Below, one piece after another: positions 6,856 through 14,801 of a stretch of 14,801 bases of DNA. How positions within the stretch are numbered: the stretch's first letter is position 1; the number at the start of each line of letters is the position of its first letter. The notes beneath the pieces were generated by a model. It was not told the origin of the DNA, did no database searches, and saw nothing but the letters and a program-made list of their open reading frames with translations. The translations under genes and the position numbers were made by a program. Origin of the DNA: Alphaproteobacteria bacterium (GTDB lineage: Bacteria > Pseudomonadota > Alphaproteobacteria > Rhizobiales > Xanthobacteraceae); assembly GCA_005883445.1 (NCBI GenBank), contig VAZL01000110.1, positions 1-14,801 on the forward strand, written 5' to 3'.

Positions 6856-8049
6856 TTAGTCGAGCGGTTCGACCTTGACCAGTGCGGCCCCGTGGTTGCT
6901 CCCGGTCCAGAACGTGACCGGTGTCGTCGAACTGTCGACGAAGACCGTGCGCATATTGGTCTCCCTCGGCAGCAGATATTCGACGGTCCCGCCGGTCTTG
7001 GGATCGATTCGCACGGCACGGTCGCTGTGCATGCCGCCGGTCCAGATGTCGCCGTTCTTGTCGACCGCGGCGCGATAAGGATAGGTCTGCGCCGGCAACG
7101 GCCATTCCGTGAACTTCTCGGTCTTGGTGTCGAACATCGCGACCTTGTTGCCGCGATATTCAGCGAACCAGATGCGATCCTGGTCGTCGATGTTCATCCG
7201 CCGCGCCCGCGCATTGGGCGTCGGCACAGCGTGCCAGCTGACCTCGCCGGTCTTGGCATCGATCTTGCCGATATGGCCTTTGGTGAACTCGGCCATCCAG
7301 AGATTGTTCTGCGAGTCCGAGATGACCTGGTAGATCGAGTGCCGTTGGTTCCCCAGAGCCTTGAGCGGCTGGAAACGCTCCCATTTCTCGGTCGCAAGAT
7401 CGAGCCGGAAGATCTCCTGCGTGCCGACGCTCTTCGTCCATACCTTACCGTCGACGTCATGGCGCAAACCGACGAAGTTCAGTTGCACGCGAACGTCGTT
7501 ATATTCCGGCGCCAGCGGATAGTATTTCATCTGCTCGGTCTTGGGGTCGAAATTGCCAAGCGAGCCCTGGAACATCGTGTCGAACCAGAGCGTGCCGTGC
7601 TTGTCGAACTCAAGCGAGAGATTGCCGACGGGAGCGCCCGGTTTGAACTCCTTAACGGGATACTCGGTGAGTTTGAGCGTCTTCGGGTCGAACTTGGAGA
7701 TGAACAGCTCGCCGAAATCCGAATACCAGACCGTGCCCTGGGCGTCGACGAGGACGTCGTGCGGCTCAGTGGTCGGGCGCGGCAAATCATACTCGGTGAC
7801 GATGACGCGGGTCGCACGCCCGGTGGGACGAGGCAACGTTTTGAGCGGATATTCCCATTGCGTGACCTCGCCGAGGTTGACGCTGGCGAGGTATTCGGCC
7901 TGCTTGCGGAACTGCTCGGGGCTGCCCGAGCGCGCCGGATCGAGCATGCGCTGCGGCTTGATCGGTTGGCTCACCGGCCCATAACCATTCATGCGCACGA
8001 TGACCTGCGTCCATTCATCCGCATCGTGCCCGGCAGGCTCATCATCCAT
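6856..8049 (-). pseudogene. C-terminal Vgb-like beta-propeller part of a disrupted exported protein
   Basis: This frame encodes a seven-bladed-propeller type domain related to virginiamycin B lyase and SMP-30-like proteins. Repeated blade motifs are visible: EPHDVLVDAQGTVWYSDF, NLSLEFDKHGTLWFD, DGKVWTKS, SDSQNNLWMAEF, IDDQDRIWFAEYRGN and AAVDKNGDIWTGG, ending NHGAALVKVEPLD as in relatives. In the family it follows an export signal, a carboxypeptidase-regulatory-like domain and a short CxxCH segment. Here the CxxCH segment is gone and the propeller is out of frame with the N-terminal part (junction near 8025-8028). The first recognisable residues are DADEWTQVIVRMNGYGP. An ATG at 8047-8049 could restart translation, but without a signal peptide the domain would stay in the cytoplasm. 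A strong terminator follows at 6807-6837. It should not be read as an antibiotic-resistance gene. Confidence 0.8.
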
Positions 8050-8435
8050 TCGGCGTTGCTCATCTGCGCGGCCAGGTTCCTCGCCTTGCGCAGTTTGAGG
8101 TCGACCGTGGCGGTCTGCTCGTCGGTGACGTCCGCCGTTGCTTGCCCGAGGAGGTCGTAGCCGATGGCGCGGATCTTGAGCGAGTACTTTCCGGCGCTCA
8201 ATCGATTGGCTGGAAAGCTGTAGCGACCTTGCGCGTCGCTGACGACGCTGACGGTGACCGTCGAGCCCGCCTTCTTGGCGCTGACCACCACCCCCTCCAT
8301 CGCGCCTTCCGCTTCAGAGGTGACGTGTCCGGTGAGGGCGGCCGGCGTTTGGCTTTGCGCTCGCACGAGCGCCGCCGGCACGAGCGTCACGGCCAAACCG
8401 ACGCCCATGCCCAGCAGTAAACGTTTTATTTGCAT
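7989..8435 (-). pseudogene. N-terminal part of the disrupted propeller protein: signal peptide plus carboxypeptidase-regulatory-like domain
   Basis: This begins with an excellent ribosome site (GGGAGGA, 5 nt before the ATG) and a clear signal peptide, MQIKRLLLGMGVGLAVTLVP then AALVRAQ. A beta-sandwich of the carboxypeptidase-regulatory-like type follows: ALTGHVTSEAEGAMEGVVVS, SDAQGRYSFPANRLSAGKYS and LKIRAIGYDL. It then reads into the conserved joint NAEWMMSLPGT. In relatives that joint continues for about 25 residues including a C-x2-C-H motif before DADEW. Here the reading frame breaks near 8025-8028 and ends after a few foreign residues at 7989. The propeller part continues in another frame at 6856-8049. 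The unbroken ancestor would have been about 540-560 residues and periplasmic. Loss of the segment is inferred from remembered family sequences. Confidence 0.8.
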
Positions 8436-8458
8436 CGATTCCTCCCGACGGAATTGGG

Positions 8459-8611
8459 TCAAAACTCGTGGACACATCTCCCAGATGGACCATCGTAGAA
8501 TGCGTCGCTGTTGAAATCCAGGGCCTGGTCAGGCTTGCACGTGTACGCTTGCACGACGTCCCCGACGTAGAGAATCTTCTCGCGCCCCTCGCAATCTACC
8601 GCTTTACGCAC
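8459..8611 (-). CDS. Candidate short ORF after the receiver gene, unrecognised
   Basis: An open frame of about 50 codons starts at a possible GTG (8609-8611) that overlaps the last codons of the receiver gene and ends in TGA at 8459-8461. It encodes a product with VDCEGREKILYVGDVVQAYT, then CKPDQALDFNS and a C-terminal GPSGRCVHEF, with three cysteines. The first half has strongly G/C third codon positions, as in the real genes here. It has no ATG and only a poor ribosome site. I do not recognise it. It could be a real small gene, the remaining C-terminus of a decayed gene, or chance. It fills most of the 160-bp gap between the receiver gene and the propeller gene. Confidence 0.22.
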   Translation of the reverse strand: MRKAVDCEGREKILYVGDVVQAYTCKPDQALDFNSDAFYDGPSGRCVHEF

Positions 8612-9486
8612 TTGCTTATCTCGCGAGTAAGTTGACCTAACATTTCGCCTGGGTTGCTCTTTTGAATAATTCGCTCGACACCTCCATTGAGGCGATCACG
8701 GTCGTCCTGCGTCAGATCCTTTGCAGTGACGATCACGACCGGAACGCCCTGCCAATCGGACCGACTGCGCAGCTCGTCGAGGAACTCAAACCCGTCCATC
8801 TTTGGCATCATCAGACCGAGAATGATCACGTCGGGCCGCGCGGCGGCGATCGCCTCGACCGCAATCTGGCCGTTCTCGGCCTCGGTTACGTTCCATCCCA
8901 TCGGTTCCAGTATATGCCGAACACCGCGGCGGACCACTTCATCATCATCGACCAGGAGGACGCGTCCGGCGGTGGAGCCGCAAATGCCAGTCAGTGTCGC
9001 GACCAGCTTGGTGCGGTCGATCGGCTTCACCAGATAATCCGCCGCCCCCAGCGCATATCCACGTTTCTTCTGGTCTACGATCGACATCAACACGACCGGA
9101 ATGCTTGCCAAAGCCGGATCGCCCTTCATCGCGGCAAGCACGGTCCAGCCGTCGAGATCGGGCATCATGATGTCTAGGGTCACCGCCGTAGGCTGTAATT
9201 CCCGTACCAGGCGAAGCGCTTCCTGGCCGCCGCGTGCCGCCACCACAGCAAAACCCGCCCGCTGGAGATGCTGTTCAACGAGCTCACGCGCAGTCGCATC
9301 ATCATCCACGACCAGGATCAACGGCTCATCGCTTCCGACGCCGATCGGATGAGCGCGCTCGGCACGCGCCGGTCGAGGCGCCTCCCTCGGCATAGGTTGC
9401 TCGCCCTGCGCAATTCGCGGCAGGCAGATGGTGAAGGTCGAGCCCATGCCCGGCTTACTTTCGACCGTGATGTCGCCACCCATCAT
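8596..9486 (-). pseudogene. C-terminal part of the disrupted hybrid kinase: end of the ATPase domain plus two receiver domains
   Basis: In this frame, codons before the listed ATG read TGLGLAISKRFCR, the G2 box of a histidine-kinase ATPase domain. MMGGDITVESKPGMGSTFTI completes that domain. A linker follows, then receiver 1 (residues about 56-165; acidic DDD at 61-63, phosphoacceptor Asp105 in TLDIMMPDLDG, Lys154 in VKPID) and receiver 2 (about 175-290; DDD near 180-182). In receiver 2 the phosphoacceptor position is Gly224 (ILGLMMPKMDG, codon GGT at 8815-8817) instead of Asp, so it cannot be phosphorylated in the usual way. The ATG at 9484-9486 overlaps the upstream stop as ATGA, so coupled re-initiation could yield a stand-alone two-receiver protein. 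Together with 9483-11132 this was one gene. Confidence 0.85.
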
Positions 9487-11132
9487 CCGGCAAAATCGTT
9501 TGCTGATGGCAAGGCCAAGGCCGGTACGGCGACGGCAATAGCAATCCAGTCGCGGCCATCCTCCTGCACCTGGCGCGCGTCAACCGTGATGGTACCGCGC
9601 TCCGTAAATTTGTTGGCGTTGCTTATGAGGTTCAACAGCGCCTGCCGCAGTCGCATCTCGTCGCCATAGAGCGTGCCGATCGCAGGGGCACAATTGATCG
9701 TGACCTCGTTGGCATTCTTCGCTGCGAGGGGTTCGATCGTCTTGGCTACGCCAGCGATCAGGGGCGCGAGCGCAAAGGATTCGAGCTGGAGCTCCATCCG
9801 CCCGGCCTCGATCTTCGAGAGGTCGAGGATGTCATTGATCAGAACCAGAAGATGACGGCCGGCGCCGAGCACACGATCGAGTGGCTCCGGGTCCTGGTTT
9901 AACGCCTCAGCATCCTCGCGTAGCATCTCGGTCACCCCGATGATGGCATTGAGCGGGGTGCGCAGCTCGTGACTCATGTTGGCGAGGAACTGCGACTTGT
10001 GCTGGCTCGCCTCTGCGAGTTGACGGCTCTTGTCTTCGATCTCGCTGAACAATCTCGCATTCTGGATCGCTAGTACCGATTGCGCCGCAAAGGTCTGTAG
10101 TAGCTCGATCGTGCTCTTGGAAAACTCGCCGGGCTGCTTGCGCCGGACCACAAGGGCACCGACGATCCGCTCGGTACCAAGCAGCGGAATGAGTAACAGA
10201 GCACGAAAGCCTGCACGAAGAATGACATCCAGCGTGGCCGACGGATCGACCTGAAGGTCCGGAACCTGCACCGGCACGCGCTGTTCGACGGCTTTGCCGA
10301 TTGCGGTCTTGCCGACGCGGATGTGGCTATCCCTGAGTTCGGCGGCGATCGTTTCGTCCAACCCGTAAGTCGCCCGCAATCGAAATTCCTGGCTGGCATC
10401 ATCGAACACATAGATGGCGCCGGCCTCGGTATTGGAGAGCTGTGTCGCCTTGGCGACGATGGTGGTGAGCACGGTCTCAAGATCGAGCGTCGAGTTCACC
10501 GCTTGGCTGATCTCGCCGAGCGCATGCAGCTCGCCGATCGACTGGCTGAGTTCGCGAGTGCGTGCCTGCACTTCGTCGAACAGCCGCGCGTTCTCGATCG
10601 CGATCACCGCCTGGTCGGCGAACGTCGTGACCAGCTCGATCTGCTTTTCGGTGAAGGGGCACGCCTCGGGCCGGAACAGGGTCAGTACCCCCAGGAGCTC
10701 CTCACCCCGGAGCATCGGCACTGCGAGCACCGTCCGAGTTGAGAACACCTGAGTTGCGCCGTAGTCATATTCGGGATCAGCCTGGACATCCGCTATATGA
10801 ATGGTCCGGCGCTCCGCTGCAGCGCGCCCGGTGGTGCTGTATCGTCCGGGCCGGATCGGGTGGCTCTCGACGAACTCCCGCAGCTCTGGGGTCACGTTGT
10901 GACCCGATGCCATGCGGAGGACGTCGCCGTCGTAGCGGAAGATGAATGCGTTTTCCGCCTCGCATAGCTTGGCCGCCGAGCCAACAAGCGCATCGAACAC
11001 GGTCTGCAGATCGAAGGTGGAGCGGCTGATGATCTTGAGCACGTCGGCGGTGGCGGTCTGCTGCTGACGTGCGTCATTCAGCTCCCTTCTGAGCCTTGCA
11101 TTTTCGACTTCGAGGTCGGGGGCGCTTTTCAA
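9483..11132 (-). pseudogene. N-terminal part of the disrupted hybrid sensor kinase: two GAF domains, phosphoacceptor helix, truncated ATPase
   Basis: This is a cytoplasmic sensor histidine kinase with no membrane segment. Counting from the proposed TTG start, a short coiled-coil lead (DLEVENARLRRELNDARQQQ) precedes GAF 1 (about 35-187) and GAF 2 (about 205-365). The dimerisation helix has the phosphorylated His388 in MSHELRTPLNAIIG, and the N box is RQALLNLISNANKFTERG. After DWIAIAVA the protein should continue into the G1 box (DTGIG) and F box. Instead the frame breaks near 9526-9528 and stops at 9483. About 90 bp are missing, so ATP binding must be lost. TTG at 11130-11132 is preferred because GGAGGA (11139-11144) lies 6 nt upstream; GTG at 11171 is the longer alternative. 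The DUF1194 gene lies upstream on the same strand. Confidence 0.85.
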
Positions 11133-11256
11133 CCACAGTCCTCCGGCTCGGGATTCGTCGGATCGCCACACCTTACGACAAGGTGGCGGCCAACTACCTT
11201 GCTTTCGTTCAGGTTGCGTCGATCAGGCTATGGCTGTGTGTTAATGGGTCCACGCC

Positions 11257-12093
11257 CTAGTTTCCCCAGCGATCCCGCCACATCTGCTCGCCGATCGTGC
11301 AGGAGACGCGAGGGGCCCTCGCTTGCACCGGTATCACGCGTCGCTCGGGCGTGCGGCCGGCGATCTCCAGCACCAGCTTGGTACGCGTCGCTTCCTTGAA
11401 TTGCTCGCGCTCGCGGATGGGGATGACGAAGGCACCGGGGCCGCCGATCACGCAATCCTCATAATAAACATCGAGGTTGTCGATATCCATGGTGAACGAG
11501 TTCGGCCGCTTCAACATGATCGGCAGGCCATTGATGGTGATGCCGGCAGCAAGCACGTCGTCGCGGGCGATGGTGACGAACGAGCCGCTGTTGTTGGCAC
11601 CGTCGCCTGACACGTCGACCACGCGTCGAAAACCGCGATAGCCGCTGCCGCCGAACAGGGGTTTGGCAAAACCGAGCGCGCCCGAAATCGAGGTGCGCGA
11701 GGCACGACGATAAGGCGCGCGCGCAATCTCGTTCACGAATGCATCGGCGCCCTCCGGGCCGTCGATCAGCCGCCATGGCACGACGATCTTCTGATCGTAG
11801 GGTCCCGCCCACTCGAAATAGGTGACCGCCACTTTGCCGTGCTGGCCGCTGCGCAGCGCTTGCATGAATTCGCGCGACGTGATGCCGGCGATGTAGCCCT
11901 CGCGCTGCAGCGCCTGCTCATCCGGGTCCATCGAGTAGGACACGTCGACGGCCAATACCAGCTCGACGTCAACCGGCACCGCAGTCGCGCTGTTGTCGGC
12001 GTACCGAGGCGCCGAGACCGGTGCGGCGAATCCGGCGACCGCCAGCAGCGCGGCAGTACCGATTGTCAGGATCGAGATCAGCGATGCATGCAT
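11257..12093 (-). CDS. Exported DUF1194 (von Willebrand A-like) protein
   Basis: This is a 278-residue protein of the DUF1194 family, whose cellular role is not known. A signal peptide is visible (MHASLISILTIGTAALLAVA followed by GFAAPVSA), so it is probably periplasmic or secreted. The fold resembles a von Willebrand A domain: the metal-site motif AVDVSYSMDPDEQ (D-x-S-x-S), a conserved RTSISGAL segment and DVSGDGANNSG are all present. Then come ITINGLPIML, NLDVYYEDCVIGGPGAFVIP and KLVLEIAG, as in other members. The ATG at 12093 is chosen because the ribosome site GGAGGGA lies just upstream and the signal peptide then starts at residue 1. An upstream in-frame ATG at 12168 would overlap ribB and add non-family residues. 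It follows ribB by 71 bp on the same strand and precedes the sensor kinase. Confidence 0.9.
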   Translation of the reverse strand: MHASLISILTIGTAALLAVAGFAAPVSAPRYADNSATAVPVDVELVLAVDVSYSMDPDEQALQREGYIAGITSREFMQALRSGQHGKVAVTYFEWAGPYDQKIVVPWRLIDGPEGADAFVNEIARAPYRRASRTSISGALGFAKPLFGGSGYRGFRRVVDVSGDGANNSGSFVTIARDDVLAAGITINGLPIMLKRPNSFTMDIDNLDVYYEDCVIGGPGAFVIPIREREQFKEATRTKLVLEIAGRTPERRVIPVQARAPRVSCTIGEQMWRDRWGN

Positions 12094-12164
12094 CCGTCCC
12101 TCCGTCGGCGGACGATTCTGCCATGGTGGCATGGGCACTTTGGCAAAGCGACCGCGCGGCACGA

Positions 12165-13193
12165 TCATTCCCGCGGGGTCCTATCATCGATGCTCTCGGT
12201 CGACACGATCTCGATCCCGAAGCCGGCGAGGCCAACATAGGTGAGCTTTGCGGAAGTCAGCAAGCGGATCGAGGTGATGCTCAAGTCCTTGAGAATCTGG
12301 GCGCCCAGCCCGACCTCGCGCCACTGGCGCGAGCGCGCGACCTCCGAGCCGGTCGAGCCCGGCTGCGGGATGGCATGCGTGGGCACACCGGCCGCCCCGT
12401 CGCGCAGAAAGACGATGACGCCGCGGCCTTCCTGCTTGAAGCGCTGCAACGAGGCGTCGATCGAATTTCCGCCGCCGAACACGTCGCGGATGATGTCGGC
12501 GCGATGCAGCCGCGCCAGCATGTTCTTGCCGTCACCGATGCGGCCGTAGACGAAGGCCATATGCTGGATGGCGTCGAACGGTGTCACGTAGGCATACCCC
12601 GCAAGCGTGCCGATCTTGATCTGCTTGAGCTTGTAGCGCTCGGCAAAGGCGGTCACACTCGGGCCGCGCATCACGGTGCCATCGTCGTTCATCAGCTCGG
12701 CAAGCACACCGACCGCCGACAGCCCCGCGAGACGACACAAGTCGATGCAGGCTTCGGTATGTCCGGAGCGCATCAGCACGCCGCCGTCCTTGGCAACCAG
12801 CGGGAAGACGTGGCCCGGCCGCACGAAATCGCTGGCGCCCATATTGCCGTTGGCGAGCGCACGCACGGTATTGGTCCGCTCTTCCGCCGAGATACCCGTG
12901 GTGAGCCCGTGACGGACATCGACCGAAACCGTAAACGCAGTGCCGAGCGGCGCGTCGTTCGCCGCCACCATGGGATCGAGATGGAGGCGCTTGGCCTCTT
13001 CCGCTGAGAGCGGCGCGCAGACGATGCCCGAGGTATGGCGGATGATGAAAGCCATCTTTTCGGGCGTACACAGCGAAGCCGCGACGAACAGATCACCCTC
13101 GTTCTCGCGGTCGTCGTCGTCGGTGACGACCACGATTCCGCCGGCGGCAAAGGCTGCGAGCACGGCTTCCACGCGCTGATGGTTATCGAGCAC
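12165..13193 (-). CDS. ribB: 3,4-dihydroxy-2-butanone 4-phosphate synthase with degenerate GTP cyclohydrolase II-like domain and shortened linker
   Basis: This enzyme makes the four-carbon unit of riboflavin from ribulose 5-phosphate. The N-terminal domain (about 1-198) has the catalytic acidic loop TDDDDRENEGDL, TPEKMAFIIRHTSGIVCAPL, HGLTTGISAEERT, FVRPGHVFPL and SGHTEACIDLCRLAG. The C-terminal part resembles GTP cyclohydrolase II (TPFDAIQHMAFVYG, RLHRADIIRDVFGG) but lacks the Cys-x-Cys zinc ligands, so it should be inactive, as often in alphaproteobacterial RibB. Between KIGTLA and GYAYVTPF the usual linker of about 30 residues (DLI-x-YR...) is missing, in frame, near 12600. This removes the last helix of the synthase domain, and activity is uncertain. 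GTG at 13193 lies 17 nt after the aroC stop, with GGAG upstream, and gives a family-like N-terminus. ATG at 13232 or 13289 would overlap aroC. Confidence 0.88.
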   Translation of the reverse strand: MLDNHQRVEAVLAAFAAGGIVVVTDDDDRENEGDLFVAASLCTPEKMAFIIRHTSGIVCAPLSAEEAKRLHLDPMVAANDAPLGTAFTVSVDVRHGLTTGISAEERTNTVRALANGNMGASDFVRPGHVFPLVAKDGGVLMRSGHTEACIDLCRLAGLSAVGVLAELMNDDGTVMRGPSVTAFAERYKLKQIKIGTLAGYAYVTPFDAIQHMAFVYGRIGDGKNMLARLHRADIIRDVFGGGNSIDASLQRFKQEGRGVIVFLRDGAAGVPTHAIPQPGSTGSEVARSRQWREVGLGAQILKDLSITSIRLLTSAKLTYVGLAGFGIEIVSTESIDDRTPRE

Positions 13194-13210
13194 TTTTTGG
13201 CCCACTCCAT

Positions 13211-14329
<1,119 letters not shown>

Positions 14330-14430
14330 GGAGTTCCACTCGCCGCCGTGTGGTAGCCCGCGTGTCAGCCGGGGTCAAATGTCCCTGCGGGATGAAGATG
14401 CTGGCCACCGGCTGCCGCCAGGTCAGATCC
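14330..14430 (-). other. Intergenic gap between the histidine phosphatase gene and aroC
   Basis: This gap of 101 bp lies between two genes on the same strand. I see no terminator, no convincing promoter and no RNA structure in it. It is short enough for read-through from the phosphatase gene into aroC. Confidence 0.3.
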
Positions 14431-14801
14431 TTATGCATGGCGGGCGAGCCGGTTTCCCTCGAAAACGTAGACCACGCCCTGGTCGATGGAATAATGCGCG
14501 GCATGCTGCGGCGATGCGAGCGCGAGATGTGCAATGAGAGCGCGCGCGGTGCCGCCGTGGGCGGCGACCACCGTATCCTTGCCGACGGTTTCGTACCAAT
14601 TGCGTATTCGGAGGGTCACTTGCGCATAGCTTTCGCCACCCGGCGGCAGAAAATGCCAGTTGTCGGATTCACGCTTGGCGAGGATGTCCTTGTCCCGTGC
14701 CAGCACGTCGTCATAGGTGAGCCCTTCCCAGTCCCCGAACGCGATCTCAGCAAGCCTCGCGTCGACGCAGTAATCGGTGGGTTTTAGGCTGAGCGTCGTA
14801 C
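14431..14801 (-). CDS. Histidine phosphatase family protein (5' end beyond window)
   Basis: This is the C-terminal 123 codons of a phosphoglycerate-mutase-like histidine phosphatase. The frame is open to the right edge. The visible part has VDARLAEIAFGDWEGLTYDD with the conserved catalytic glutamate, FLPPGGESYAQVTLRIRNWY, and the second catalytic histidine in TVVAAHGGTARALIAHLALA. It ends GVVYVFEGNRLARHA. The first catalytic motif (R-H-G) lies outside the window. Members remove phosphate from small metabolites or phosphoproteins; the substrate cannot be inferred. In related genomes a phosphatase of this kind commonly sits directly before aroC (family context from memory), which agrees with the order here. 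A GTG near 14706 is internal and should not be taken as the start. Confidence 0.9.
   Translation of the reverse strand, partial: TTLSLKPTDYCVDARLAEIAFGDWEGLTYDDVLARDKDILAKRESDNWHFLPPGGESYAQVTLRIRNWYETVGKDTVVAAHGGTARALIAHLALASPQHAAHYSIDQGVVYVFEGNRLARHA

Noticed and set aside
6856..8049. Virginiamycin B lyase (streptogramin resistance)
   Set aside because: The propeller fold is shared, but the family with this domain order and ending is a broad exported group with no known resistance role, and the gene is broken.
6805..8160. 451-codon plus-strand open frame opposite the propeller gene
   Set aside because: It is exactly antisense to blade motifs that are clearly protein-coding on the minus strand; it starts inside the terminator hairpin.
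8533..8568. Direct repeat GCTTGCACG (8533-8541, 8547-8555) and small inverted repeat ACGTC-CCC-GACGT (8556-8568)
   Set aside because: They are short, have no T-run and sit inside a coding-like frame; probably chance.
13194..13210. Possible FMN riboswitch before ribB
   Set aside because: The gap after aroC is only 17 nt and no conserved riboswitch element is seen there or before aroC.

Overview
This is a high-GC chromosomal window whose proteins all look alphaproteobacterial, most like the Hyphomicrobiales (the Bradyrhizobium, Rhodopseudomonas, Pseudolabrys and Rhodoplanes neighbourhood). That placement is inferred from remembered family sequences; no search was run. Most genes are housekeeping or ordinary accessory genes. 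I saw no phage, insertion sequence, CRISPR array, tRNA or rRNA.

Layout. Positions 1-783 (minus) hold the start of a LigD-type DNA ligase/phosphoesterase, cut by the window edge. Just upstream is a 66-residue ORF that looks like an internally deleted Ku gene. Divergent from these, the plus strand carries dxs (isoprenoid precursor synthesis), a frameshifted tlyA-type rRNA methyltransferase, a MATE efflux transporter and a TrmA/RlmD-type RNA (uracil-5)-methyltransferase. A small basic DUF6496-type gene lies on the minus strand between dxs and tlyA. From the right edge the minus strand reads leftwards: a histidine phosphatase (5' end off the window), aroC (chorismate synthase), ribB (with a degenerate cyclohydrolase II-like domain), a secreted DUF1194 protein, a GAF-GAF-histidine kinase with two receiver domains, and an exported beta-propeller (Vgb-like) protein that ends at a strong intrinsic terminator.

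Functional grouping. dxs, tlyA and the TrmA-like gene form a common housekeeping neighbourhood. The phosphatase-aroC-ribB run links the shikimate and riboflavin pathways. Ku and LigD would form the bacterial end-joining system, but the Ku here is only a relic. The kinase/receiver protein and the exported propeller protein are accessory genes.

The most notable property is damage. Five genes appear interrupted or internally shortened while the sequence on both sides stays recognisable: ku (most of the gene lost, frame kept), tlyA (one base missing), the propeller gene (a segment that in relatives holds a CxxCH motif is lost, with frameshift), the sensor kinase (about 90 bp covering the ATP-binding G1/F boxes lost, with frameshift) and ribB (about 30 codons of linker lost, in frame). 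The second receiver domain has also lost its phosphoacceptor aspartate. This points either to genome erosion by small deletions or to assembly or sequencing errors; the sequence alone cannot decide. I did not find a convincing new multi-gene system.
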